Assembly: GCF_018739885.1 (NCBI RefSeq)
Contig: NZ_JADOES010000015.1
Span: 1 to 64,000, forward strand
DNA length: 64,000 nt
From: Leptothoe spongobia TAU-MAC 1115
Lineage (GTDB): Bacteria; Cyanobacteriota; Cyanobacteriia; Phormidesmidales; Phormidesmidaceae
Direction of reading: 5' to 3'
Positions 15,809-24,215 of the stretch are shown piece after piece. The first letter of the stretch is position 1. Each line of letters starts with the position of its first letter. Under the pieces are notes generated by a model. The model was given only the letters and a program-made list of their open reading frames with translations. It was not told the DNA's origin and did not search any database. The position numbers and the translations under genes were made by a program.

Positions 15809-17317
15809 ATGAGGCTGCATGATTTACTGGCACAGTTACCACCTGATTTAATCGTGCCTGCTATTAAGCATCCGGCTCTGGATGAAACGGTTACTGGGTT
15901 ATGTACTAATTCCAAACGTTGTCAGCCAGGAAACCTGTTTATTGGTATGCCTGGTACTCGGGTTGATGGCGGGGAATTTTGGCCGAATGCGATGGAGCGT
16001 GGTGCGATCGCAGCAATCATTTCCCCGAATGCCTTAAAAAATAAGCGAGCCCCGGATGATGACCCATTACTCATCTCTATTCAAGATATTGCCACTGCTT
16101 GTGGTGAAATTGCCGCTGCGTTTTACTCCTATCCTGGCAAGACACTAAATCTGGTGGGTGTAACCGGTACAAATGGTAAAACTACCACTACCCATATTAT
16201 TGAGCACTTGCTAAACGCAGCCGATTTGCCCACCGGGTTGCTCGGCACTCTTTATACCCGCTGGCCTGGACATCAAGAAACTGCGGTGCATACCACTCCC
16301 TTTCCCGTAGATTTGCAACGAGAGTTGGCTAAGGTTGTCGGGGCAGGTTGCCAGCACGCCATCATGGAGGTTAGCTCCCATGCCCTGGCCCAAAAGCGGG
16401 TGTGGGGATGTCCCTTTGATGTGGCGGTGTTTACCAACCTAACCCAGGACCATCTGGACTATCACAAAGACCTGGATGAATACTTTGAAGCCAAGGCTCT
16501 GCTATTTGGCCCGGAGTATCTCAAAGGCCGCGCCATTATTAATAGTAAAGATCCCTATGGGCAAAAGCTGATCGAACGGTTAAGTCCTGCTCAGGTTTGG
16601 ACTTATCACATTACGGATACTGCCGCTGATTTGCATACGACTGATGTTAGTTATAGTGCAACCGGGATGCGCGGTACTTTGAACACGCCTGTGGGGTCAG
16701 CGCCCTTTGTCTCTCCCTTGGTAGGTAAGTTTAACCTGGAGAATTTATTGGCAGCGTCTGGGACTGCTCTACATCAGGGTGTCTCTCTGGAGACTGTTAT
16801 TTCTGCCCTGGCCGAATTTAGCGGTGTACCTGGTCGGATGGAGCGGGTGCAGGCAAGTCCCAGTCAGGATATCAGTGTGATTGTGGATTATGCCCATACA
16901 CCAGATAGTTTGGAGAATGCACTGCGGGCGGCAAGGCCTTTTATTTCAGGGCAGATGATTTGCGTGTTTGGTTGTGGTGGCGATCGAGATCGCACCAAAC
17001 GCCCTCAGATGGGACGGATTGCCTATGCACTGGCGGATCGAGTGGTGGTCACGTCGGATAATCCTCGCACGGAGGACCCTCAGAGGATTTTGGCCGACGT
17101 GGTCGCCGGGATTGAGGCTGATTTAGGTGAGGAGCAGGTGATTTGCGATCGCGCCGCTGCTATTCAACAAGCGATCCTCTCAGCTCAGCCAGGCGATGGT
17201 GTTCTCATTGCTGGTAAAGGTCATGAGGACTATCAAATTATAGGTACAGAAAAAATCCATTTTGATGACCGGGAACAGTCTCAGTTGGCTCTCCACGTCC
17301 GTCAATCAGCCTCATGA
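15809..17317 (+). CDS. murE: UDP-MurNAc-L-Ala-D-Glu:meso-diaminopimelate ligase
   Basis: 502 residues, normal MurE length. It adds the third residue of the peptidoglycan stem peptide in the cytosol with ATP. The Mur-ligase P-loop is GVTGTNGKTTTT (Gly120-Thr126 core). HTTPFPVDLQ and MEVSSHALAQ bind the UDP substrate. The diaminopimelate-specificity motif DNPR starts at Asp417 in SDNPRTEDP, indicating meso-DAP rather than lysine as the added amino acid. The GKGHEDYQI motif near the C-terminus is also present. An AGAGGA ribosome site lies just before the ATG. Confidence 0.97.
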   Translation: MRLHDLLAQLPPDLIVPAIKHPALDETVTGLCTNSKRCQPGNLFIGMPGTRVDGGEFWPNAMERGAIAAIISPNALKNKRAPDDDPLLISIQDIATACGEIAAAFYSYPGKTLNLVGVTGTNGKTTTTHIIEHLLNAADLPTGLLGTLYTRWPGHQETAVHTTPFPVDLQRELAKVVGAGCQHAIMEVSSHALAQKRVWGCPFDVAVFTNLTQDHLDYHKDLDEYFEAKALLFGPEYLKGRAIINSKDPYGQKLIERLSPAQVWTYHITDTAADLHTTDVSYSATGMRGTLNTPVGSAPFVSPLVGKFNLENLLAASGTALHQGVSLETVISALAEFSGVPGRMERVQASPSQDISVIVDYAHTPDSLENALRAARPFISGQMICVFGCGGDRDRTKRPQMGRIAYALADRVVVTSDNPRTEDPQRILADVVAGIEADLGEEQVICDRAAAIQQAILSAQPGDGVLIAGKGHEDYQIIGTEKIHFDDREQSQLALHVRQSAS

Positions 17318-17386
17318 GCAGCTAATCATTGACGGCATATAACTCTGTTTGAGTAACTGGTTTTGGCTAGCTAGCCGTTGGCAAAA

Positions 17387-17402
17387 TCCGTACTAGTACG
17401 GA
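17387..17402. promoter_or_regulatory. 16-bp perfect palindrome upstream of the degenerate kinase gene
   Basis: TCCGTACTAGTACGGA is a perfect palindrome 95 bp before the ATG at 17497. A second palindrome, GGCTAGCTAGCC, lies just upstream at 17365-17376. They could bind a dimeric regulator or form part of the murE terminator region; neither is followed by a T run. Confidence 0.4.
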
Positions 17403-17496
17403 AAGTTAAGTAAAAATACCCAGTTATCCCGTATGCGCCTTCACTAACCTAGAGACATCCTTATCGAATACGCCCTAGGCGCATTTTAGACTCACC

Positions 17497-18237
17497 ATGG
17501 ATGCTTCTACGGCTAGATCATCGATGTTGTCCCATCGGTTTGCCACATCGACAACGTGTGCATCTGAGCAAGATATCAATCCGCAGTTTCTCAAAACTGC
17601 GGCCCAAGAGCTCAATAATCCTATAACAACTATTAAGACAGCCCTCACGCTACTCAACGCATCGACGCTTAAACCAAAACAGCGTGAACGTTATCTGCGG
17701 ATGATTGGTCAAGCGTGCGATCGCCAGAGCCATCTGATTAAGGATGTGTTTGAATTGCTAGAACTGCAGTTGACGCCTCAGCCTACAGTGCTGGAAAAGG
17801 TGCAGCTATTGGATTTAGTTCCTGGTGTAGTGAGTACCTACCAACCTATTGCTCAGGAGAACAACATGACCCTGGCTTATACGGTCTCTGCTCATCTGCC
17901 ACCTGTTTTAGCAATCGAGGCGTATCTGAAGCAGGCGTTAGTTAGCTTGTTGAGCAATAGTATTCGGTGTGCTAATACCAATGGACGTATCGTTGTGACG
18001 GCCCATCATCGTGGTGATGGCAAAGTGGCCTTACTGATTCAGGACAGTGGCCGTCTTGGTTCGTCTTGCCTGCCTCAGGGCTTTCAATCGTTTGATCGCA
18101 GTGCTTCTGAGGGTAGTGGTCTAGGGCTAACCCTGGTGCAGCAGTTATTAAGCCACTGCGGTGGGTCCATTTCTGTTAGCCGCAGTCCTGGTGAAGGCAC
18201 GACATTGACGATTTTGTTAGCGATCGCTCTTGAATAA
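17497..18237 (+). CDS. Histidine-kinase-like protein with Gln in place of the phospho-acceptor His
   Basis: 246 residues: a short N-terminus, a DHp-like helical pair (about 30-92) and a HATPase_c domain (about 110-245). The H-box reads AAQELNNPITTIKTAL, aligning Gln37 with the normally phosphorylated His of HELxxP. The second DHp helix (IGQACDRQSHLIKDVFELLELQ) is normal. In the ATPase domain the N box (ALVSLLSNSIRCA), a weakened G1 box (LLIQDSGRLGSS) and G2 box (EGSGLGLTLVQQLL) remain. There is no sensor or membrane domain. It is therefore probably not a conventional autokinase; it may regulate or compete with another kinase. It ends 77 bp before the AAA ATPase gene on the same strand. Confidence 0.8.
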   Translation: MDASTARSSMLSHRFATSTTCASEQDINPQFLKTAAQELNNPITTIKTALTLLNASTLKPKQRERYLRMIGQACDRQSHLIKDVFELLELQLTPQPTVLEKVQLLDLVPGVVSTYQPIAQENNMTLAYTVSAHLPPVLAIEAYLKQALVSLLSNSIRCANTNGRIVVTAHHRGDGKVALLIQDSGRLGSSCLPQGFQSFDRSASEGSGLGLTLVQQLLSHCGGSISVSRSPGEGTTLTILLAIALE

Positions 18238-18314
18238 GCAACTTTGATGCTGAATCAGGGCGCTATGATAAACCCCATAGGGCAGGCACTATCCTTTCAA
18301 AGCCTTGCCCATGA

Positions 18315-19211
18315 GTGGTTGTGTTAGAAAGCGTTCGTATTCAAAACTTTCGATGTCTTCGAGATGTCACGCTGGAGCTGGGACCGTTTACGGTGTTTGT
18401 TGGTCCTAATGCTTCTGGGAAAAGTGCGATCGCAGATGCGCTAACGTTAGCTCAAGTATCTGCTACCGATAGATGGCGCGGAACCCCGAACAACCCACCC
18501 ACTTGGGCAGTTAATGGCAAGGGGAGTTTTCAGGATCCGAAACAGGCTTTTGCTATAAGTGCAGACAGACGAAAATACACCTTTATTTTGTCCAATTTGC
18601 GTCAATCTCAGCAAGCTAACGAAGTGTGGACTCTTGATTCCATTGGCAGCCATCTTCCTAATTTGTTCGATACCTTATCAAGAGCTGATCAAGAGTCGTT
18701 TGTATCTGATTTCATACGCTTGGTCCCAATGTACTCAGATATCAAAGCACGGGCTTCGGGTGGTGCTAAACGTCTGCAGTTTGAAGATCGCTGGCAGTCA
18801 AATCTTTGGTACAACCCCGAGCAAGTTTCAGATGGCACGATGCTGATCGCTGCATTCGTTGCTCTAGGATTTCAGCGTAATGTTCCTACACTGGCGGTTA
18901 TTGAAGATCCTGATCATGGGCTTCATCCCTATCTTCAAAGGCATATTGCAGAAATGTTGCGGAAACTGAGTAAGGGTGAGCTTGGTAGTAAGCCAATTCA
19001 AATTGTCTGCACTACACACTCCCAGTCTTTCCTGAATTGTCTAGAACCTGAGGAAGTTCGCTTCATTCGACGTAGCCGTGAAACTGGTGAGACCGAGGTC
19101 CAGAAAGCCCCTACAGATAACCCCAACTGGCAAAAAGTCTATGACCAATTTCAAACTTCCTTGGGCAGCATGTGGCTAACTGGTTCGCTTGGTGGAGTAC
19201 CTGGAATTTAA
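18315..19211 (+). CDS. AAA (OLD/RecF-like) ATPase of a putative two-gene defence cassette
   Basis: 298 residues from a GTG at 18315 (a second GTG at 18321 is equally possible; the nearby ATG at 18311 is out of frame). The protein opens with VLESVRIQNFRCL and a Walker A motif GPNASGKS (Gly30-Ser37). A diverged signature (QVSDGTMLIAAFVAL), a Walker B region LAVIEDPDHGLHPYL and an H-loop IVCTTHSQSFLN follow in the order typical of AAA_21/OLD-type ABC ATPases. The Walker B reads IEDPD rather than the common DEPE. There is no long coiled coil, so it is a compact version. The stop is followed after 2 bp by the DUF4276 gene, which implies translational coupling and a working pair. Confidence 0.85.
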   Translation: MVVLESVRIQNFRCLRDVTLELGPFTVFVGPNASGKSAIADALTLAQVSATDRWRGTPNNPPTWAVNGKGSFQDPKQAFAISADRRKYTFILSNLRQSQQANEVWTLDSIGSHLPNLFDTLSRADQESFVSDFIRLVPMYSDIKARASGGAKRLQFEDRWQSNLWYNPEQVSDGTMLIAAFVALGFQRNVPTLAVIEDPDHGLHPYLQRHIAEMLRKLSKGELGSKPIQIVCTTHSQSFLNCLEPEEVRFIRRSRETGETEVQKAPTDNPNWQKVYDQFQTSLGSMWLTGSLGGVPGI

Positions 19212-19213
19212 CC

Positions 19214-19891
19214 ATGACAGCAGTTTGTATGGTGGTCCATGCTGAAGGACCAGGAGAGTTGGGAACAACAACTTGGGACTTATCGCCCACGGACTCATTA
19301 CAACCGGATGACCTGGGTCCAGCTCACATTATTGTGCAACGCATTTTGACTGAAGGTGCTCAAATCCCTGCACTAGCAATCGATTTTGTCGAACCTCTGC
19401 GCACTAAAACCGGTGCACGGGCACATGGTAGTCAACTATTAAAGCCCAGTGCTCTCGATGAAATTCTCGCAGGATGGCTTCTGGCACTGCCATTAATTGT
19501 TTTGCTGGTGGATAGTGATGACAAACCACCGGTAGAACGAGAGTCAATATTGAAAGCAGCGCTTGAGAGAAATGCGTTGGCAGGAGCCGTTGGTGTTGCC
19601 GTTAAGGAGTTTGAATCTTGGCTGATAGCCGATGCTAAAGCTATTAACCAGATAATTGGAAATGTTCGCCATGATTTCCAAACACCTGAAAAGTTAGCTT
19701 GTGGCGAGGCTAAGCAAACTCTACAGAAATGGATTCAAGACATTGCCCATCCATCTCGACAACTGATGGATATTCGTCGAGAGTTGGCAACTGCCATGGA
19801 CTTAGATGTGGTGACCAATCTTTGTCCTTCCTTCAAATCCTTCCGGCAGGCATTGTTAGGGCTGGATGCTCAGAATTTCAAAGCCAAATAA
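19214..19891 (+). CDS. DUF4276 (Toprim-like) partner of the AAA ATPase
   Basis: 225 residues from the ATG at 19214, 2 bp after the ATPase stop; a longer frame overlapping the ATPase exists but is unlikely. The N-terminal strand MVVHAEGPGE places Glu11 where Toprim folds carry their catalytic Glu, and IVLLVDSDDKP (Asp100, Asp102) resembles the Toprim DxD strand. AVKEFESWLIAD (Glu132-Trp136) is the most recognisable DUF4276 motif. ATPase/Toprim pairs of this layout (OLD, Gabija, PARIS, AbiL) act in anti-phage defence, the Toprim part being the nuclease. Assignment of this pair to defence is by analogy. It converges with xseB, ending 8 bp from its stop. Confidence 0.78.
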   Translation: MTAVCMVVHAEGPGELGTTTWDLSPTDSLQPDDLGPAHIIVQRILTEGAQIPALAIDFVEPLRTKTGARAHGSQLLKPSALDEILAGWLLALPLIVLLVDSDDKPPVERESILKAALERNALAGAVGVAVKEFESWLIADAKAINQIIGNVRHDFQTPEKLACGEAKQTLQKWIQDIAHPSRQLMDIRRELATAMDLDVVTNLCPSFKSFRQALLGLDAQNFKAK

Positions 19892-19899
19892 TGCTTAGT

Positions 19900-20127
19900 C
19901 TATTCAGATTCATCTGGCACCAAGGTTTCGATCAATAGCTGGGCTTGCTGTTGTTTTGCTTGTAAAAAGGCGTCGCATTTTTTGAGTTCGGTGACAGCCT
20001 TTTCAAACTGCTCAAAAATATCAGCCAGGGGTAGCTCACCCGTTTCTAGATTGGTAATGATGGCCTCAACCTCGGTAACGCAGGTTTCATAGTTCCAGTT
20101 ATCGGCAGACTTTTTAGCTCTAGGCAT
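19900..20127 (-). CDS. xseB: Exonuclease VII small subunit
   Basis: 75 residues from the ATG at 20127 (MPRAKKS); an upstream frame extension exists but adds residues foreign to the family. The XseB signature is visible: NYETCVTEVEAIITNLETGELPLADIFEQFEKAVTELKKC, two long helices that wrap around XseA. Exonuclease VII degrades single-stranded DNA to oligonucleotides in repair. xseA is on the same strand 1.4 kb upstream, but an opposing WD40 gene lies between the two, so they cannot form a simple operon here. Confidence 0.92.
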   Translation of the reverse strand: MPRAKKSADNWNYETCVTEVEAIITNLETGELPLADIFEQFEKAVTELKKCDAFLQAKQQQAQLLIETLVPDESE

Positions 20128-20353
20128 AGCGATTGAGACGTGCTGGACTAGGGATAGTTTTGCTGACCCTGGAGACTTCCGCAACTGGAAATTTGAGGGC
20201 GAGTTACAAAATCAGGTGTGGTTTTCAAAAAGTTAGGTCTGATTTTCAGAATAAGTTGCTATTGACCAGCAGAATACAGTTGTAGCGCGACGATTTTCGA
20301 GCCCCTCTTCGAAAACGCTAGTGGTTTCTTCACAACAGTTGGTTTCCCTGGTT

Positions 20354-21484
20354 ATGCAACGATTCAACGATTGGTCTAATTCCTGTTTGAAATTCTGGGT
20401 ATCTGCTGGATTAAGCATCGCAGCACTCGTGCCGACTGTGGGCCTGCCCGCCCTAGCTCAATCGGCATCTACACCTGTCCAAGTCGCTCAGGCGTATAGT
20501 TCTCTGACCCTATTGCGTAACATTCAGCACGGACGCAACGCTACTAGGATCGCCTTTAGCCCGAATGGTCAAATGCTTGCCAGCACAGGGGGCGATGCGA
20601 TGCTGCGGGTATGGGATGTAAATGCAGCCTTACAGGGGGATGACAAACGGTGGATACGCCGTCTGATTGCTATCCCTGGTGCTGATCGCCACGTAACATC
20701 CTTGGCCTTTAGTCCAGACAATCGCTACCTGGTCACCGGTACCTTTAATGGTGGAGTGCGTGTATGGGATCTCCATGCCTGTGAACGAGATCGTCCTGTA
20801 TGCAATTCTCAGCTGATCTTGGATCGAGATTATACAGGTGTTGCACCCGTGGTCAAATTTAGCCCCAGTGGTCGTTTATTAGCTGCTAGTAACTATGACG
20901 GTACGGTAACTCTATGGCACTGGAACAGGCGCGAAGTGATTGCCATTATGGAACCAGAAACCGGCTCCCATAATGGTGAGCGCCTGGATGGACGGTTTTC
21001 TTCGTTAACCTTTAGTCCAGATGAAGCTTATCTAGCCGCAGGCAGTCACGATGATTTCATTACGCTATGGAGTTTAGAGCCGGACGATGAGTATGAGCGT
21101 CTGGCCACAATTGATACAGGTAATGGTGTAGATAGTGTTGCCTTTAGTCCTGATGGGGAGCTTTTAGCAAGTGGCAATTTCCGGGGGGTGGAGATTCGTT
21201 CAATTCGTTCCAGGCGGGGGCGATTACAGATCAGCGAATACGCAGAACTCGAGGTTGGCAAGCGGATTAACACCCTGGCCTTTTTACCAGATGGGCAGTC
21301 TCTGTTTGCTGGCGACAATCAAGAACATGTGGGGCTATGGGATATTGAGGAGGAAGCAGCCCTCACGGTTATTCCGGTCGATCAGCAGCATAGGCGTCCA
21401 GTGCTGGAAGTCGCCATCTCACCTTTTGGAGATCTCCTAGCCAGTGCCAGTACTGACGGTGTGATCAAATTTTGGCGTCCCTGA
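20354..21484 (+). CDS. Exported WD40-repeat beta-propeller protein
   Basis: 376 residues from the ATG at 20354, chosen because it gives a proper signal peptide (WVSAGLSIAALVPTVGLPALAQS, residues about 15-37). The rest holds about seven WD40 blades: IAFSPNGQMLASTGGDAMLRVWD, LAFSPDNRYLVTGTFNGGVRVWD, VKFSPSGRLLAASNYDGTVTLW, LTFSPDEAYLAAGSHDDFITLW, VAFSPDGELLASGN, LAFLPDGQSLFAGDNQEHVGLWD and a last one ending DGVIKFWRP. Such propellers are protein-binding scaffolds; exported WD40 proteins are frequent in cyanobacteria and mostly unstudied. It is inserted head-on between xseA and xseB. Confidence 0.87.
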   Translation: MQRFNDWSNSCLKFWVSAGLSIAALVPTVGLPALAQSASTPVQVAQAYSSLTLLRNIQHGRNATRIAFSPNGQMLASTGGDAMLRVWDVNAALQGDDKRWIRRLIAIPGADRHVTSLAFSPDNRYLVTGTFNGGVRVWDLHACERDRPVCNSQLILDRDYTGVAPVVKFSPSGRLLAASNYDGTVTLWHWNRREVIAIMEPETGSHNGERLDGRFSSLTFSPDEAYLAAGSHDDFITLWSLEPDDEYERLATIDTGNGVDSVAFSPDGELLASGNFRGVEIRSIRSRRGRLQISEYAELEVGKRINTLAFLPDGQSLFAGDNQEHVGLWDIEEEAALTVIPVDQQHRRPVLEVAISPFGDLLASASTDGVIKFWRP

Positions 21485-21516
21485 TGGGATCAGTCTTTTT
21501 CTGAAAAGCCACCAGA

Positions 21517-22749
21517 TCAGGATGGCTCCTCCGAGATGCTGAGAACTTCAGCTTCTATCTGGCCCTGTCCGAGACGGATGGAGATGTGGTCACCAGGGGA
21601 TAACGTTTTTGCTTGGATGACGACATCTCCCGATGTCTCTCTAACGAGGGCATAGCCTCGACGCAAAACAGAGTCAGGGTCTAAGGTTGCAAGTTTTTCT
21701 GTGAGTAGTTGATGTTGATGCTGTCTAGTTTGTAACTGCTGAGATATTGCTTGAATCAAACGTTGGGTGAGCCATTGCTGTGCTTGTTGTGCTTGTTTTA
21801 AATGGCTTTGGGGTTGGAGCTGTTGTAACCGCTGGTAAAGTTGCTGCAGCTTGCTTTGATGTTGCGAAAGCTGCATGCCAGTGACCTGGGTGAGTGCCTG
21901 TAGTAACTGTGCCTGGGCATAACGTAGATCGCTCAAGGCTGGGACGACCTTTTCTGCAGCAGCGGTAGGGGTATGGGCACAAAAGTCGGCGACGAGGTCT
22001 GCTAAAGATTCATCGCGTTCATGGCCGATGCCCGTGATAACAGGGATGGGGCAGGTTGCGATCGCGCGCACTACCCGCTCATCATCAAAACACACCAAAT
22101 CCTCCACGGCTCCACCACCACGACCCAGCAGCAATACATCCGCCCGACCATCATCACCCACCCGCTTAATTGCTTTAACAATCGATCTAGGTGCTTGCTC
22201 CCCTTGCACAATGGCTGGAGAGAAGAGTACCTGTAAGCCAGGATGTCGTTGGGTCAAGGTCTGTTGAATGTCCCCCCAGGCAGCGGCTTGAGGCGAAGTA
22301 ACCACTGCAACACAGGTTGGCAACGATGGCAATGGACGTTTGCGTTCTACATCAAACAAACCTTCGCTGGCCAAACGATTGCGCAACTGACGGTAGCGCA
22401 TTGCCTGCAGACCTGCTCCAGCAGGCAAAACTTGCCATGTAGTTAGCTGGTAGCTGCCCCGTTTCGGATAAACTTTGAGCTGCCCCAGCACGACCACCTG
22501 TTCACCCACTTTTGGCATTACGCTGAGCTTTGGTAGTTGGCTACGCCAGACGACAGCATTTAAGGTAGCTGATCCGTCAGGCTCTTGGATCGAGAAAAAA
22601 CACCCACTCCCATGCTGTCGAGCACTAGACACTTCGCCGATGATCCAGATGTTGCGCAGATTTTCATCACCCTCTAACAGTAGTTGAATGTATTCGGTGA
22701 CACCGGCTACACTGACTGCCTTAAAGTCCGTTATATTCGTTGCTGTCAT
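21517..22749 (-). CDS. xseA: Exonuclease VII large subunit
   Basis: 410 residues. The N-terminal OB-fold (about 10-105) is visible as VTEYIQLLLEGDENLRNIWIIGEVS. The catalytic region follows with VAVVTSPQAAAWGDIQQTL (about 147-165), ILVGRGGGAVEDL in the form LLLGRGGGAVEDLVCFDDERVVRAI, and PVITGIGHERDESLADLVADFCAHTPTAAAE. A coiled Gln-rich region (about 270-350) is where XseB binds, and the C-terminal RGYALVRE is conserved. It is shorter in the coiled region than E. coli XseA, as usual in cyanobacteria. It is divergent from recA across a 206-bp spacer with a LexA-like box. Confidence 0.95.
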   Translation of the reverse strand: MTATNITDFKAVSVAGVTEYIQLLLEGDENLRNIWIIGEVSSARQHGSGCFFSIQEPDGSATLNAVVWRSQLPKLSVMPKVGEQVVVLGQLKVYPKRGSYQLTTWQVLPAGAGLQAMRYRQLRNRLASEGLFDVERKRPLPSLPTCVAVVTSPQAAAWGDIQQTLTQRHPGLQVLFSPAIVQGEQAPRSIVKAIKRVGDDGRADVLLLGRGGGAVEDLVCFDDERVVRAIATCPIPVITGIGHERDESLADLVADFCAHTPTAAAEKVVPALSDLRYAQAQLLQALTQVTGMQLSQHQSKLQQLYQRLQQLQPQSHLKQAQQAQQWLTQRLIQAISQQLQTRQHQHQLLTEKLATLDPDSVLRRGYALVRETSGDVVIQAKTLSPGDHISIRLGQGQIEAEVLSISEEPS

Positions 22750-22791
22750 AGGTATTGCCAGATAATTTGCACAATTAAAGAGAATTTTAAT

Positions 22792-22805
22792 AGTACATTT
22801 GTATG
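22792..22805. promoter_or_regulatory. LexA-like box between xseA and recA
   Basis: AGTACATTTGTATG fits the cyanobacterial LexA consensus RGTACNNNDGTWCB at every fixed position except the C at position 13, which is T here. It lies 42 bp upstream of the xseA start and 150 bp upstream of recA, so it could serve either gene. LexA control of recA varies among cyanobacteria, so this is a candidate only. Confidence 0.5.
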
Positions 22806-22955
22806 TTTTCTGGGTACAATCACAAACGTGGGCATGATGTGCTTATTCAGCGCGATTAAGTGACCCATACCGGCACGATTCGCCTGCACACTGTGGGCTG
22901 ATTGTGAGCTTATAATTGCTGAACTCGGCCCAACTTATCTAAAAACTTAGGCAGC

Positions 22956-24038
22956 ATGGCAAAAACATCCACCGAAAGTAACGAGCGCAAGAAAGCCTTG
23001 GATATGGTGCTCAATCAGATTGAGCGCAACTTTGGTAAAGGTACCATTATGCGCTTAGGGGATGCACAGCGCATGAAAGTTGAGACCATCCCCACGGGAG
23101 CTATGACGTTGGATTTGGCTTTGGGGGGTGGGTTGCCCAAGGGACGCATTATCGAAATCTATGGTCCCGAAAGTTCGGGTAAAACGACGCTGGCTTTGCA
23201 CGCCATCGCTGAGGCTCAAAAGCAGGGTGGTGTAGCTGCCTTCGTAGATGCTGAACATGCGCTAGACCCAGTTTATGCAGGTGCTTTGGGAGTCAATATC
23301 GATGATTTACTTGTCTCTCAGCCTGATACGGGAGAAGCCGCTTTAGAAATCGTTGATCAGCTGGTCAGATCCTCTGCGATTGATATCGTCGTGATTGACT
23401 CTGTGGCTGCGCTAGTGCCACGAGCAGAAATTGAAGGGGAAATGGGTGATACCCATGTCGGTCTGCAAGCTAGGCTGATGAGTCAGGCCCTACGAAAAAT
23501 TACGGGCAATATCGGTAAGTCTGGCTGTACCGTTATTTTTCTCAACCAGTTGCGTCTCAAGATTGGTGTGACCTACGGTAATCCTGAAACAACCACTGGA
23601 GGCAATGCTCTCAAGTTTTATGCATCGGTCCGTCTAGATATTCGTCGGATTCAAACGCTGAAAAAAGGTAATGATCAGTTTGGTATTCGAGCCAAAGTCA
23701 AAGTCGCCAAGAATAAAATTGCTCCCCCCTTCAAAATTGCCGAATTTGATATTATCTTTGGCGAAGGTATTTCCACACTGGGTTGTATCGTTGACCTTGC
23801 AGAAGAGCAGAGTATTCTGAGTCGTAAAGGTGCTTGGTATAGCTATAAGGGCGATAATATTAGCCAAGGGCGGGACAATGCGATTCGTTACCTGGTGGAT
23901 AATCCAGATGTAACTGTTGAAATTGAACAGCAACTACGTCAGGCCTTACAGATTGGTGATGTAGTTGCTCCCGAAGCTGTCGATGATGCTTCTGATGAAA
24001 AACCCAAAGTCGATAAGAAAACTAAAGCAAAGTCCTAG
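22956..24038 (+). CDS. recA: Recombinase A
   Basis: 360 residues. It forms ATP-dependent filaments on single-stranded DNA for homologous recombination and SOS-type signalling. Walker A is GPESSGKT (Gly70-Thr77). [35 protein letters not shown], the L1/L2 loop regions and [25 protein letters not shown] (the L2-flanking stretch) are all intact. The C-terminus is short, acidic then basic ([12 protein letters not shown]), with the acidic tail reduced compared with E. coli. A long perfect hairpin follows the stop. Confidence 0.98.
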   Translation: MAKTSTESNERKKALDMVLNQIERNFGKGTIMRLGDAQRMKVETIPTGAMTLDLALGGGLPKGRIIEIYGPESSGKTTLALHAIAEAQKQGGVAAFVDAEHALDPVYAGALGVNIDDLLVSQPDTGEAALEIVDQLVRSSAIDIVVIDSVAALVPRAEIEGEMGDTHVGLQARLMSQALRKITGNIGKSGCTVIFLNQLRLKIGVTYGNPETTTGGNALKFYASVRLDIRRIQTLKKGNDQFGIRAKVKVAKNKIAPPFKIAEFDIIFGEGISTLGCIVDLAEEQSILSRKGAWYSYKGDNISQGRDNAIRYLVDNPDVTVEIEQQLRQALQIGDVVAPEAVDDASDEKPKVDKKTKAKS

Positions 24039-24046
24039 GTCTGACC

Positions 24047-24095
24047 TTATAGTAGAACGCCTAGAAGGCTTAATCTTCTAGGCGTTCTACTATAA
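24047..24095. terminator. Long hairpin after recA
   Basis: ATAGTAGAACGCCTAGAAG (24049-24067) pairs perfectly with 24075-24093 around a 7-nt loop; two T-A pairs extend it to 21 bp. There is no clear T run after it on the plus strand (TATAAAAT), but the position 8 bp after the recA stop argues for a transcription end or 3'-end stabiliser. Confidence 0.75.
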
Positions 24096-24215
24096 AATCT
24101 AGTTCGTTCTAGGGAATGAGATGTGGTTTGTCATTACCAAAGCAGTTCAACCTAAGCTACTTTAACTCTGTTTAAACCGTCTGAATACAAGCTTTTGTTA
24201 TACTGCCGACGCATA

